Assembly (NCBI RefSeq): GCF_900109565.1
Contig: NZ_FNZZ01000006.1
Location: 62,001 to 126,000 of the forward strand
Direction of reading: 5' to 3'
Origin: Sphingomonas palmae
GTDB lineage: Bacteria; Pseudomonadota; Alphaproteobacteria; Sphingomonadales; Sphingomonadaceae
DNA length: 64,000 nucleotides
Shown here: positions 1 to 9,124 of the stretch, one piece after another
How positions within the stretch are numbered: position 1 is the stretch's first letter
Layout of the letters: each line of letters opens with the position of its first letter
Translations under genes and position numbers: made by a program
The notes under the pieces: model-generated
The model's input: the letters and a program-made list of their open reading frames with translations, nothing else
Database searches by the model: none
What the model was told of the DNA's origin: nothing

Positions 1-2559
1 GACCAAATTGACGCGGTTGCCGACGCGCGCGTCGCCCGCGACCGCGCCGATCCGCGCGTCGGCGAACCAGCGTGCCAGGCGGCGGATCGTCTGCGGCTCA
101 AACTGCGTGTCGGCGTCGAGCGCGATCACGACCTCTCCGGTCGCGTCGCGGAGCGCGCGGTTGAGCGCCGCCGCCTTGCCGCCGTTCGGGAGCGTCAGCA
201 GCGTGACGCGCGGGTCGTCCGGGTAGGTCTCCGCAACGATCGCGCTGGTACGGTCCTTCGATCCATCGTCGACGACGATCACCTGCAAGGCCGGATAGTC
301 GCTCGCCAACACGCGCGCGACAGAGGCGGCGATGACGCGCTCCTCGTTATATGCGGGGATGATGACCGAGACGCTGGGCGTGAACACCGGCGGCTCGGGA
401 CGCTTGCGGCGGCTCTGCAGCCACGCGAGCCCCGCCATCATCACGCCGCGCGCGATGCCCAGGCTGATTGCGACGAAGAAAAGCCAGCCGAGCAGCGCGG
501 AGATGGCGGCGAGCGCGATGAACACCGCGACATCGGTACGCACGGCGAGCAGGTCGTGGCCTGACACCTTCGGCATCGCCTGCGCCGGCGGCACGCCGAC
601 CAGCTCGGACGCGGTGACGAACTGATACCCTTCCGATTTAAGCGTTGCGATGATTCGCGGCAGCGCCGCCACCGTCTGCGACCGGTCGCCGCCGCCGTCG
701 TGGAGCAGGATAACGTTGGCGGAATTGTCGGGCGTCGCGCTGTGGACCTGATCGATCACTTGGGTGACGATCGCGTCAGTGCCGGGGCGCTGCCAGTCGT
801 TCGGGTCGACGTGGAGGCCGACGACGGTATAGCCCGCTTCCTGCGCAGCGAGCGCCGGCCCGAGCTCGTCGGTCGTGGTCGGCTCCGCGTCACCGAAATA
901 GGGCGCGCGGAACAGCCGCATCGACCGGCCGGTATAGGCCTGCACCATCCGCTGTGTCGCGTTCATCTGCAAATCAGTCTCGCGCGCGCTGGCGGCAGCG
1001 AGATTGGGGTGGGTGTAGGTGTGATTGCCGATCTCGCCACCGTCGGCGATGATGCGGTTGAGCAGCCCGGGGTGCTCCAGCGCGTTCTCGCCGATGACGA
1101 AAAAGGTACCCGGCACGTGCGCCTGTTCCAGCACGTTCAGGATTTTGGGCGTCCAGGTGCCGTCTGGCCCGTCGTCGAAGGTGAGCGCCAGCTTCTTCGG
1201 ATCGGCCGCACCCGCGCGCCGCACCACGTAGGGCGTCGGCAGCGCGTCGTAGCGCTCCTGCCGGATGATCCCACTGGCGTCGGCCGCGACCGTGCGGTGC
1301 CCCGTCTGCGGCGTCGCGGTGATGCGCAGGATCTCTCCGCTGCCCTCGACATCGGTGTTGAGCAACTGCTTGAGCGTCGACAGATCGGGCGTGCCGCCGG
1401 TGCGGAATGCGCCCAGGTCGGACCAGAATCCCGGGTCTTCGCTGCCCAGCCGCCATAGCGCCACGTCGCCAACCCCCAGGCGTTTGAGCACCTGCATCTG
1501 GTTCCAGCTGGTGGCTGCGTCGAGCATCCAGATCGCGTGGTGCACGCCACCTTCGTCATAAGCGAAGCCTGCGTTGCCGCTGGCAGGATCGAAGCTAATG
1601 GCGGCATCGCTGTCGTGCGCCGCCATCCACGCTTCCTCCATCGTCAGCGCATCGGTGTCGTCGCCGTGCCAGTCATAGCCGTAGCTGCCGAGCGCCACGA
1701 CCAGCTTCTCACGCCCGACCCGCTTCAACGCGTCCTGCACCTGCGCGACGAACCAGTCCTGCGCCGCGATCGGGCCGGCGGAGCCACCTTCCCAATGCTG
1801 GTCGTAGGCCATGAAAATCAGCTTGTCGGACGCGCGCGCGATCGCCGCCAGGGGCCACGCCTCGTCCTCTGCGGGAGCGGTCACTGCCAATTGCGCGCCC
1901 TTGGGCAGCGCGACGCGCACGTCGCCTAAGAAGCGCAGATAGTCACGCATCGCGCTGGCGGGCAGCGCCTCGATGTCGAGCACCACCCCACCGTAGTGGC
2001 GCGCGATTACCAACTTGCCGAGCTTAATTGCGAACGAGCGCCGTGCGGCGGTGTCGTGGAGCAGCGCGGCGGCACCCGCGCCGTCCCAGTCGGCATTGCC
2101 GAAATTCTGCACCATCGGCAGCACCTTGGGCGGATGCGGCATGGCGGCGATCATGCGGTTGAAGCGCACGTCGTCGTTGACCGTCACTTGGTGCTTCGCA
2201 CCCGCAAAGGTGATCAGCGACGGTACGACCCAGTCGAGCGAGCCGACGTGCCGGCGCAGCGACGCGATGCTGCCGTCGTCGCCGGGCGAGTAGAAGCCGA
2301 TGCTGAGCGCGGTGTTGGCGCTCTTGCCGGCGTGGCGCGGCAGCCAGGCGGCGAGCCCGTGGCGCGGCGGGTTGCCGCGCAGCCGCGACGCGTGCGGCTG
2401 TGGCAGCGGTAGCGCCAGGTCACGCTCATGCGGCACACGCACCAGCGTCGAGGCGAAGGCTACCGCGGCGAGGATCACCGACAGCAGGATCAATCCCAGC
2501 AACCGCTTGGACCAGCGGCTGCGCCGACCGGTCGGATCGAAGAAGACGGGCGCGCGCAT
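1..2559 (-). CDS. Trimodular GH18-like / NodB polysaccharide deacetylase / GT2 glycosyltransferase, partial at the window edge
   Basis: The gene reads leftwards from an ATG at 2559 and is cut at base 1, leaving 853 codons. Residues about 19-40 form one membrane segment. A GH18-like domain follows (about 45-400); its core motif is reduced to GGVVLDIE, which keeps the last Asp and the catalytic Glu but lacks the first two Asp of DGxDxDxE. A NodB deacetylase domain (about 450-650) shows LTFDDGPDG and NHTYTHPN, the metal-binding Asp and His motifs. After a membrane segment near 670-700 a GT2 domain begins at about 728 (SVIIPAYNEE, VVDDGSKD, ALDADTQ). The combination fits a membrane enzyme that polymerises and trims or deacetylates an amino-sugar polysaccharide. 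The substrate is unknown. Confidence 0.85.
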   Translation of the reverse strand, partial: MRAPVFFDPTGRRSRWSKRLLGLILLSVILAAVAFASTLVRVPHERDLALPLPQPHASRLRGNPPRHGLAAWLPRHAGKSANTALSIGFYSPGDDGSIASLRRHVGSLDWVVPSLITFAGAKHQVTVNDDVRFNRMIAAMPHPPKVLPMVQNFGNADWDGAGAAALLHDTAARRSFAIKLGKLVIARHYGGVVLDIEALPASAMRDYLRFLGDVRVALPKGAQLAVTAPAEDEAWPLAAIARASDKLIFMAYDQHWEGGSAGPIAAQDWFVAQVQDALKRVGREKLVVALGSYGYDWHGDDTDALTMEEAWMAAHDSDAAISFDPASGNAGFAYDEGGVHHAIWMLDAATSWNQMQVLKRLGVGDVALWRLGSEDPGFWSDLGAFRTGGTPDLSTLKQLLNTDVEGSGEILRITATPQTGHRTVAADASGIIRQERYDALPTPYVVRRAGAADPKKLALTFDDGPDGTWTPKILNVLEQAHVPGTFFVIGENALEHPGLLNRIIADGGEIGNHTYTHPNLAAASARETDLQMNATQRMVQAYTGRSMRLFRAPYFGDAEPTTTDELGPALAAQEAGYTVVGLHVDPNDWQRPGTDAIVTQVIDQVHSATPDNSANVILLHDGGGDRSQTVAALPRIIATLKSEGYQFVTASELVGVPPAQAMPKVSGHDLLAVRTDVAVFIALAAISALLGWLFFVAISLGIARGVMMAGLAWLQSRRKRPEPPVFTPSVSVIIPAYNEERVIAASVARVLASDYPALQVIVVDDGSKDRTSAIVAETYPDDPRVTLLTLPNGGKAAALNRALRDATGEVVIALDADTQFEPQTIRRLARWFADARIGAVAGDARVGNRVNLV

Positions 2560-2802
2560 GGCTCAGCGCGGCTCCGGGCTGGTCAGCGGCGTGACGGTGA
2601 AGAACATGATGGCGGCTCCCGGTGCGGGCCTGATGCCCGGCATGACCGGCCTAGCCCATGCGCGATGGCGCGCGGCTGAGGTCTAGCTTAAATCCGTTTC
2701 ATGTTTCCTGCCGCGCGCGTTCATGGACGTTTTGTCATGTGACGCTCAGCGCGCGAACAGGGGCGGGCAGGCACTCGGTTCCATGAGTAAAGGAACTTCG
2801 TC

Positions 2803-3351
2803 ATGGCCACCAACCCCCTGCACGTGATCGTCGGCCGCCTGATCGGCAAGACTCCCGCCGCGCTGGACGCGGAGGAGCAGCGCGTGCTGGCCACGATGCA
2901 GGAGAAACGTCCGGTCTCGCGCGATGCCGCCGACGTGGCGGACGATGTCGCGACCTTCGGCGACCGCCTGTCGGACAAGGTCGCGGCGGTCGGCGGGTCG
3001 TGGAGCTTCATCATCGCCTTTTCCGCGGTGCTGATCGGCTGGATGCTGCTCAACAGCGACGTGCTGACGCATTGGGGGCACGCGTTCGATCCGTACCCGT
3101 ACATCTTCCTCAACCTGATGCTGTCGACGCTCGCCGCGGTGCAGGCGCCGATCATCATGATGAGTCAGAACCGGCAGGCGGCGAAGGACCGGCTCGCCGC
3201 GCGGCTCGATTACGAGGTGAATCTGCGCACCGAATTGGAAATGCTGCGGCTGCACGACAAGATCGACCTCGCGGTCGCGGCGCGGCTCGACGAGGTGCTG
3301 GAGCAGCTGCGCGTAGCACCCGCCACGCAGCCGGCGTCGCTGCGTGCTTGA
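2803..3351 (+). CDS. DUF1003 family membrane protein
   Basis: This 182-residue protein has the DUF1003 pattern: a soluble N-terminus, two membrane helices (about 66-84 and 99-120, the second ending in IIMMSQNRQAAKDR), then an amphipathic C-terminal helix with the family-typical YEVNLRTELE stretch. DUF1003 proteins are inner-membrane proteins of unknown function. The start ATG follows a GGA-type ribosome site (AAAGGAAC). The next gene starts about 50 bases later, but there is no sign that the two share a function. Confidence 0.85.
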   Translation: MATNPLHVIVGRLIGKTPAALDAEEQRVLATMQEKRPVSRDAADVADDVATFGDRLSDKVAAVGGSWSFIIAFSAVLIGWMLLNSDVLTHWGHAFDPYPYIFLNLMLSTLAAVQAPIIMMSQNRQAAKDRLAARLDYEVNLRTELEMLRLHDKIDLAVAARLDEVLEQLRVAPATQPASLRA

Positions 3352-3403
3352 CAGCAGCGACGATTTCTCGGCCTCGTGTGAGGAGCTGAAAGGGGGCACG
3401 CGC

Positions 3404-4090
3404 GTGGCGAACAAGATACTGCTGGTCGAGGATGATGCCTCTACCGCCGACTTCATCGCCAAGGGGCTGGGCGAGGAAGGTTTCGTCGTCGACCGAGCGA
3501 CCAACGGCCGCGACGGGCTGTTCCACGCGACCGACGGCAGTTACCACTGCATCGTGCTCGATCGGATGCTGCCGGGGATGGACGGCATGGCGGTGCTCGC
3601 CGGCATGCGCGGGGCAGGGGTGGAGACGCCGGTCATCGTCCTCTCCGCACTCGGCGCGCCGGAGGACCGGATCAAGGGGCTGACCGGCGGGGCCGACGAT
3701 TATCTGACCAAGCCGTTCACTTTTGCCGAACTGCTCGCGCGCATCCGCCTGCTGATCCGCCGCGGCGCGCCGAGTAACGCGCCCGACACGCTGCTGCGCT
3801 GCGACGATCTGGAGATGGACCTGCTCGCCAGGCGCGTTCGCCGCGGCGGCAAGGCGATCGATCTCCAACCCCGCGAGTTCCGGCTGCTCGAGTTCCTGCT
3901 GCGCCACGTCGATCAGGTCGTGACCCGCACCATGTTGCTGGAGGGCGTGTGGGATTACCATTTCGACCCCGGCAGCAACGTCATCGACGTCCACCTCAGC
4001 CGGTTGCGCAAAAAGGTGGACGAGGGGTTCGCACGACCGCTGCTCCATACCGTTCGCGGCGCAGGATACCGGCTCGGGGTTAATCCGTAG
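3404..4090 (+). CDS. OmpR/PhoB-family response regulator
   Basis: A 228-residue two-component regulator. The receiver domain (about 1-115) begins KILLVEDD and carries the phospho-acceptor Asp53 in VLDRMLPGMDG and the conserved Lys in LTKPF. A winged-helix output domain follows (about 128-225), ending VRGAGYRLG. The open frame extends to 3344, but the GTG at 3404 starts the canonical receiver strand and follows AGGAGCTGAAAGGGG, so it is preferred. The partner kinase starts 12 bases after the stop. It resembles regulators of the QseB/CopR/PmrA subgroup; the signal sensed is not evident. Confidence 0.9.
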   Translation: MANKILLVEDDASTADFIAKGLGEEGFVVDRATNGRDGLFHATDGSYHCIVLDRMLPGMDGMAVLAGMRGAGVETPVIVLSALGAPEDRIKGLTGGADDYLTKPFTFAELLARIRLLIRRGAPSNAPDTLLRCDDLEMDLLARRVRRGGKAIDLQPREFRLLEFLLRHVDQVVTRTMLLEGVWDYHFDPGSNVIDVHLSRLRKKVDEGFARPLLHTVRGAGYRLGVNP

Positions 4091-4102
4091 GATGCGGCAT
4101 CG

Positions 4103-5452
4103 GTGAACGCGCGCTCGACCACGCTGCGGATCGCCGCACTCGTCTTCGTGCTGCAACTGGCGGCGGCGATCGTGTTGCTGCTGGGTGTCGGTGCGATCGT
4201 TCGGCAGCAGAGCGCGGCCGACGCCGCCGCTACCTCGGCCGTGCTGCGCGACGACCTGCTCGCCAGCTACGCGCGCGGCGGTCAGCGCGCATTGGTCGAT
4301 ACGGTCGCACTTCGTTCCAGCCGCGAGATCACGCCCAACACGGTCATGCTGCTGGTCGGAGGCGACGGGCGCATACTGGCGGGGAACCTCGCCGGCTGGC
4401 CCGCCGACTTGGCCGAGGATGCGCGCTCGGCCGAAGTGCGTCAGCTCCGCCGCGGTCACCCGCAGCCCGAGGCGATGCGCGTCCGCGTGTCGCGGCTCGC
4501 CGGGGGCGAGCGGCTGCTGACCGGCGTCATCGTCGAGCAGGACCGACGATTGCTCCACGAGCTGGAGGCCGCGACGTTGGTCGCGCTCGCGCTCGCGGCG
4601 TTGTTCGCGGTCCTCGCCGCGGCTCTAACTGCGCGCATGATCGCGGCGCGGCTCGGGCGCACCGTCGCGACGCTGCGCGCCGTGCGCGGCGGCGACTTCC
4701 TCCGCCGCGTCGAGCAGCACCGCTCTGGCGACGCGTTCGACGAGCTGGCAGGAGAGGTCAACACCACGCTTGACCGTGTCGAGGCGCTGCTGGGCGAATT
4801 GACGCTCGCGACCGATGCGTTGGCACACGACCTGAAATCGCCGCTGACCCGGTTGCGCTCCGCCTTGGAGCGCGCCGCGCTTGAAGTCCGCGAACCCGCT
4901 GCGCAAGAGGCCGTTGATCGCGCGGTCGCGGAGGGCGAACGGCTGCTCGCGATGGTCGAGACCGCACTCCGCATCACGCGTGCCGAGGCGGGGATTGGGC
5001 GCGACGCGTTCACCGCCACCGACCTCGCCGACGAACTGGCGCAGATCGCGGAAATCTACGGTCCGCTCGCGGAGGATTGCGACCGCGCGATCGTCGTCGA
5101 TGCGCCCGTCTCGGCGACGCTGCCGGTGCACCATGAGCTGTTCGGACAGGCGCTGGGCAATCTCGTCGACAATGCGCTGAAATACGGCGCGGGCACGATC
5201 ACGCTCGCACTCGCGGTCCACCCACGCGCGGTGACGGTCAGCGTCGCCGATGAGGGCACGGGTATCCCGGCCGAGCGCCAGTCGGAGGCGCTGCGGCGGT
5301 TCGGGCGGCTCGACGAGGCGAGGAGTGCCGGCGGATCGGGACTGGGGCTGTCGCTCGTCGCCGCGGTCGCGCGGCTGCACGGCGGTACGATCCGGCTGGG
5401 CGACGCGCGCCCGGGCTTGCGCGTCGAGATCGATCTGCCGACGCTCGCCTGA
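4103..5452 (+). CDS. Sensor histidine kinase, partner of the upstream OmpR-type regulator
   Basis: This 449-residue kinase starts with GTG. It has membrane helices near residues 9-32 and 150-176 with a periplasmic sensor loop of about 115 residues between them, a HAMP segment (about 178-230), a HisKA domain with His242 in LAHDLKSPLTRLR, and a HATPase domain with NLVDNALKYG, DEGTGIP and GGSGLGLSL. The periplasmic loop has no motif I can tie to a ligand. It probably phosphorylates the regulator at 3404-4090. The alpha-glucosidase begins 19 bases after the stop, so the pair may be co-transcribed with the sugar genes. Confidence 0.9.
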   Translation: MNARSTTLRIAALVFVLQLAAAIVLLLGVGAIVRQQSAADAAATSAVLRDDLLASYARGGQRALVDTVALRSSREITPNTVMLLVGGDGRILAGNLAGWPADLAEDARSAEVRQLRRGHPQPEAMRVRVSRLAGGERLLTGVIVEQDRRLLHELEAATLVALALAALFAVLAAALTARMIAARLGRTVATLRAVRGGDFLRRVEQHRSGDAFDELAGEVNTTLDRVEALLGELTLATDALAHDLKSPLTRLRSALERAALEVREPAAQEAVDRAVAEGERLLAMVETALRITRAEAGIGRDAFTATDLADELAQIAEIYGPLAEDCDRAIVVDAPVSATLPVHHELFGQALGNLVDNALKYGAGTITLALAVHPRAVTVSVADEGTGIPAERQSEALRRFGRLDEARSAGGSGLGLSLVAAVARLHGGTIRLGDARPGLRVEIDLPTLA

Positions 5453-5471
5453 CCGTGCTAGGCGCGTGGCC

Positions 5472-7067
5472 ATGATGATGGCTGTTGAACAGGCACCGTG
5501 GTGGCAGCGCGGCACGATCTACCAGATCTACCCGCGCTCCTTCGCCGACGCGAACGGTGACGGCATCGGCGACCTGGCGGGGATCGAGGCGCATCTCGAT
5601 CACGTCCACTCGCTCGGCGTCGATGCGATCTGGCTGTCGCCGATCTTTCCGTCGCCGATGGCGGACTTCGGTTACGACGTCGCGGATTACTGCGATGTGT
5701 CGCCGATGTTCGGTGATCTGGCGGCGTTCGACCGGCTGATCGCCGCGGTGCACGCGCGCGGGCTGAGACTGCTGCTCGACTTCGTGCCCAATCACTCGTC
5801 CGACCAGCACCCCTGGTTTAAGGCGAGCCGATCCTCGCGCGATGACCCCAAGCGCGACTGGTATATCTGGCGCGATCCCGCAGCCGACGGCGGCCCGCCC
5901 AACAACTGGATCAGCGATTTCGGCGGCTCGTCGTGGGAGTATGACGCGACGACCGGGCAATATTACCTGCACGCCTTCCTGAAGGAGCAACCCGACCTCA
6001 ACTGGCGCAACCCCGACCTGCGTGCGGCGATGATGAACGTGCTGCGCTTCTGGTTCGCGCGCGGCGTCGACGGTTTCCGCATCGACGTGCTGTGGCATAT
6101 AGTGAAGGCCGAGGGGTTGCCCGACAATCCGGTCAACCCGGCATGGCACCCCGGCATCACCGAGCGCGACCGGCTGCTCCAGCGATACTCGACCGACCAG
6201 CCCGAGGCGCACGATATCGCCGCCGAGTTCCGCGCACTGGCGGACCAATATGACGCCGTGCTGGTCGGGGAAATCTTCCTGCCGAACGACCGCCTCGCGC
6301 GCTGGCACGGCACACCCGAGCGGCCCGAGGTGCATCTGCCGTTCAACTTCGCGCTGATCGAGACGCCGTGGCGGGCGGACGTGCTCGCGCGCGTGATCGA
6401 CGATTACGAGCGCTCGATCCCGTCGCACGGCTGGCCCAATTGGGTGATCGGCAGCCACGACGCGGCCCGGATCGCCGCGCGCGTCGGCGAGGCGCAGGCA
6501 CGCGTCGCCGCGATGCTGCTGCTGACCTTGCGCGGCACGCCGACCTTGTACCAGGGCGATGAAATCGGGATTGGACAGGTAGCGATTCCGCCCGATCGCA
6601 TCCGCGACCCGCAGCATTTCCGCCAGCCAACGCTCGACATCGGGCGCGACCGTTCGCGTACGCCGATGGCGTGGGACGACCGCGCGAACGCGGGCTTCTC
6701 CACCGGCGAGCCGTGGCTGCCGCTGCATGACGATTGGCGCACTCGCAATGTCGCCGCGCAGGCGGACGATACGGGGTCGATGCTGTCGCTCTACCGTGGG
6801 CTGCTGGCGCTCAGGCGCGCGACTCCCGCGCTGTCGGTCGGCGATTACGTGTCGGCGCAGGCCGACAGCGACGTGCTCGCATTCGAACGGCACTACGATG
6901 GCGAACGATTGCTGATCGTGCTCAACCTGTCGGGGTCGACGCGGCGATTGATCCTGCCCGCGGGAACCGCCATCACCGCGGTCATGCACTCGACCTTACC
7001 GCCACGCGCGCCCGACAGCACGCTGTTACCTGACGAGGGGCTGATCCTGCGGCTGGTCGCCGCATGA
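5472..7067 (+). CDS. GH13 alpha-glucosidase (alpha-amylase family)
   Basis: A 531-residue cytosolic GH13 enzyme without a signal peptide, opening WWQRGTIYQIYPRSFADANG, typical of alpha-1,4/1,6-glucosidases. The catalytic triad is visible: nucleophile Asp205 (GFRIDVLWH), acid/base Glu267 (VGEIF) and Asp330 (GSHDAAR). The open frame runs upstream into the kinase gene, but the ATG at 5472 lies just before the conserved N-terminus. The stop overlaps the start of the GT4 gene by 4 bases (ATGA), which suggests translational coupling. Likely role: release or transfer of glucose from a small alpha-glucoside such as maltose, isomaltose or trehalose; the preferred substrate cannot be read from sequence. 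Confidence 0.88.
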   Translation: MMMAVEQAPWWQRGTIYQIYPRSFADANGDGIGDLAGIEAHLDHVHSLGVDAIWLSPIFPSPMADFGYDVADYCDVSPMFGDLAAFDRLIAAVHARGLRLLLDFVPNHSSDQHPWFKASRSSRDDPKRDWYIWRDPAADGGPPNNWISDFGGSSWEYDATTGQYYLHAFLKEQPDLNWRNPDLRAAMMNVLRFWFARGVDGFRIDVLWHIVKAEGLPDNPVNPAWHPGITERDRLLQRYSTDQPEAHDIAAEFRALADQYDAVLVGEIFLPNDRLARWHGTPERPEVHLPFNFALIETPWRADVLARVIDDYERSIPSHGWPNWVIGSHDAARIAARVGEAQARVAAMLLLTLRGTPTLYQGDEIGIGQVAIPPDRIRDPQHFRQPTLDIGRDRSRTPMAWDDRANAGFSTGEPWLPLHDDWRTRNVAAQADDTGSMLSLYRGLLALRRATPALSVGDYVSAQADSDVLAFERHYDGERLLIVLNLSGSTRRLILPAGTAITAVMHSTLPPRAPDSTLLPDEGLILRLVAA

Positions 7068-8080
7068 CGATCCGTGTTGCGATGCTGGCGCCGATCGCGT
7101 GGCGGACCCCGCCGCGGCACTACGGCCCGTGGGAATTGGTTACCTCGCTTTTGACCGAGGCACTGGTCGCGCTCGGCGTCGACGTGACCTTGTTCGCGAC
7201 GCTCGACAGCGTGACCACGGCCAAGCTCGACGGTGTCGTGCCTGCTTCCTACAACGAGGACCCGGGTGTCGACGCGAAGGTGTGGGAATATCGCCACCTG
7301 TCCTACGTGTTTGAGCGCGCCGATCAGTTCGATATCATCCACAATCAAGCGGACTTTCCCGCGCACGCCTTTGCGCCGCTGGTCACGACGCCGCTGGTGA
7401 CGACGATCCACGGCTTCGGCTCCGATCGCATCCTGCCGATGTACGAGCCGTATCAGGATAGCGTGCAGTATGTCGCGATCAGCGATGCCGATCGTCACCC
7501 GCGGCTGCGCTACGCGACGACGATCCACCACGGTATTCCGGTGGATGACTTCGCCTTCGACGCGAACGGCAGCGACGACCTGTTGTTCTTCGGCCGCATG
7601 CACCCGGACAAGGGAGCGGCCGAGGCGATTGCCGCCACCCGCGCGAGCGGACGCGCGCTCGACCTGTACGGCATCGTGCAGGACCAGGGCTATTTCGACC
7701 GCGAGGTCGCGCCGCACATCGACGGCACGCGCATCCGCTACCACGGCGCGGTCGGCGGCGAGGCCCGGGTGCGTGCGCTCGGGCAGGCAAGGGCGCTACT
7801 CCACCTGATCAACTTCGACGAGCCGTTCGGATTGTCGGTGATCGAGGCAATGGCGTGCGGTACCCCCGTGATTGCGATGCGTCGCGGCTCGATGTCCGAG
7901 TTGATCGAGCACGGCGTCAACGGCTTCCTCGTCGACAGTATCGACGAGGCTATTGCGGCGATCGACCGTATTGGCGAGATCGACCGCGCCGCGTGTCGCC
8001 GCACCGTGGTCGAGCGGTTCAGCGTCGAGCGGATGGCCGAGGAGTATCTGGCGCTCTACCGCCGCATCCTCGGCCGCTGA
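7064..8080 (+). CDS. GT4-family glycosyltransferase
   Basis: A 338-residue GT-B fold retaining glycosyltransferase. The N-terminus (IRVAMLAPIAWRTPPRHYGPWE) matches a GT4 subgroup with an acceptor domain, and the C-terminal donor domain shows FFGRMHPDKG, GIPVDDFAF and the GT4 signature INFDEPFGLSVIEAMACGTPVIA (broken here for length only by its function: the E-x7-E pair is EPFGLSVIE). No membrane helix or signal peptide is present. It overlaps the alpha-glucosidase gene by 4 bases, so the two enzymes probably act in one pathway, for example making and recycling a glucoside. The nucleotide-sugar donor is unknown. Confidence 0.85.
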   Translation: MTIRVAMLAPIAWRTPPRHYGPWELVTSLLTEALVALGVDVTLFATLDSVTTAKLDGVVPASYNEDPGVDAKVWEYRHLSYVFERADQFDIIHNQADFPAHAFAPLVTTPLVTTIHGFGSDRILPMYEPYQDSVQYVAISDADRHPRLRYATTIHHGIPVDDFAFDANGSDDLLFFGRMHPDKGAAEAIAATRASGRALDLYGIVQDQGYFDREVAPHIDGTRIRYHGAVGGEARVRALGQARALLHLINFDEPFGLSVIEAMACGTPVIAMRRGSMSELIEHGVNGFLVDSIDEAIAAIDRIGEIDRAACRRTVVERFSVERMAEEYLALYRRILGR

Positions 8081-8084
8081 CCGC

Positions 8085-9098
8085 TTACGGGTTGCCCTTG
8101 CCGCCGTTGCCACCCACCGCGCCGCCGGTCGTGTAGCTCGACTCGCCCGAGGCGAGCAGGACGTAATGCGCCGCGAGTTCGGCTGGCTGCCCAGCGCGGC
8201 CGAGCGGCTGGTCCTGCCCGAACTTGCCCATCGTGCCCGGCAGCTGCCCGCCCGCGACCTGCAGCGGCGTCCAGAACGGACCCGGCGCTACCATGTTGAC
8301 GCGGATGCCACGCTTGGCGAGCTGCTTCGCCAGCCCCTTGGTGAAGATCAGGATCGCGCCTTTCGTCGACGCATAATCGAGCAGTTCCTCGCCCGGATCG
8401 TAGCTGTTGACCGACCCGGTGTTGATGATGACCGACCCCGCCGGCATCGATGGCACCGCCGCCTTGCTGATGCGGAACATCGCGAAGTAATTGGTCTCGA
8501 ACGTGCGGACCATCTGCTCGTCGCTAATGTCGAGGATGCTTTCCTTGCTCTGCTGGTACGCCGCGTTGTTGACCAGGATATCGAGCCCGCCCAATTGCTT
8601 GATCGCGCTCGCGACGATCTTCTCGCAATTGTCGCGGCTGCGGATGTCGGCGGGAAGCAGCACCGCCTTGCGCCCGGCCGCGCGGATCAGCTGCGCGACC
8701 TCCTGCGCATCGGGTTCTTCGGTCGGGTAGTAGTTGATCGCGACATCGGCGCCCTCGCGCGCGAAGGCGATCGCGGCAGCGCGCCCGATCCCGCTGTCGC
8801 CGCCCGTCACCAGCGCCTTGCGGCCGGTCAGCTTGCCTGAGCCGCGATAGGAGGTTTCCCCGCAATCGGGCGGCGGCGTCATCTTGCTCTGCAACGCCGG
8901 CCACGGCTGGCGCTGCTCGGGGAAGGGCTTGTTGGTGTATTTGGTTCGCGGGTCCTGCAACCCGGCCGGCGGTGTGCCCTGCGCCGGTGCGCCGCCGGTG
9001 CCGCCCTGCGCCTGCGCCTGCGCCGCGCTGTTACCCAGCACCATCCCTGCAGCTGCCGCCGCGCCGCCAAGTACCGTCCGCCGTGTCGTTCCGTCCAT
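8085..9098 (-). CDS. SDR-family oxidoreductase with a twin-arginine signal
   Basis: This 337-residue protein starts with a Tat signal (TTRRTVLGG, hydrophobic stretch, cleavage near AQAQ). The classical SDR domain begins near residue 95: cofactor motif TGGDSGIGRA, NNAAYQ, catalytic Ser in INTGS and the YASTK Tyr/Lys pair. It is close to the YhdF/GsiB-like 'general stress' SDR family (consensus ending with a C-terminal glycine-rich loop). The start follows GGAGAACGGCG. The gene stands alone, convergent with the GT4 gene (4 bases apart). An export signal on a Rossmann-fold enzyme is unusual because NAD(P) must be bound before transport. Substrate unknown. Confidence 0.85.
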   Translation of the reverse strand: MDGTTRRTVLGGAAAAAGMVLGNSAAQAQAQGGTGGAPAQGTPPAGLQDPRTKYTNKPFPEQRQPWPALQSKMTPPPDCGETSYRGSGKLTGRKALVTGGDSGIGRAAAIAFAREGADVAINYYPTEEPDAQEVAQLIRAAGRKAVLLPADIRSRDNCEKIVASAIKQLGGLDILVNNAAYQQSKESILDISDEQMVRTFETNYFAMFRISKAAVPSMPAGSVIINTGSVNSYDPGEELLDYASTKGAILIFTKGLAKQLAKRGIRVNMVAPGPFWTPLQVAGGQLPGTMGKFGQDQPLGRAGQPAELAAHYVLLASGESSYTTGGAVGGNGGKGNP

Positions 9099-9124
9099 CG
9101 CCGTTCTCCGCCTGTTTTTGCGGC

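Noticed and set aside
974..1607. Two minus frames and several plus frames inside the trimodular enzyme
   Set aside because: All are out of frame with the deacetylase domain that is clearly coding on the minus strand.
2563..2646. A short minus-strand frame ending just before the trimodular enzyme's start
   Set aside because: Could be a leader peptide, but it has no ribosome site that I can see and no homology clue.
3155..4558. A 467-residue minus-strand frame opposite the two-component genes
   Set aside because: Antisense shadow; the plus-strand genes show full receiver and kinase motifs.
5238..6989. A 583-residue minus-strand frame opposite the alpha-glucosidase gene
   Set aside because: It is antisense to an intact GH13 enzyme with complete catalytic residues, has no recognisable domain and is Arg/Asp/Val-rich as shadow frames are.
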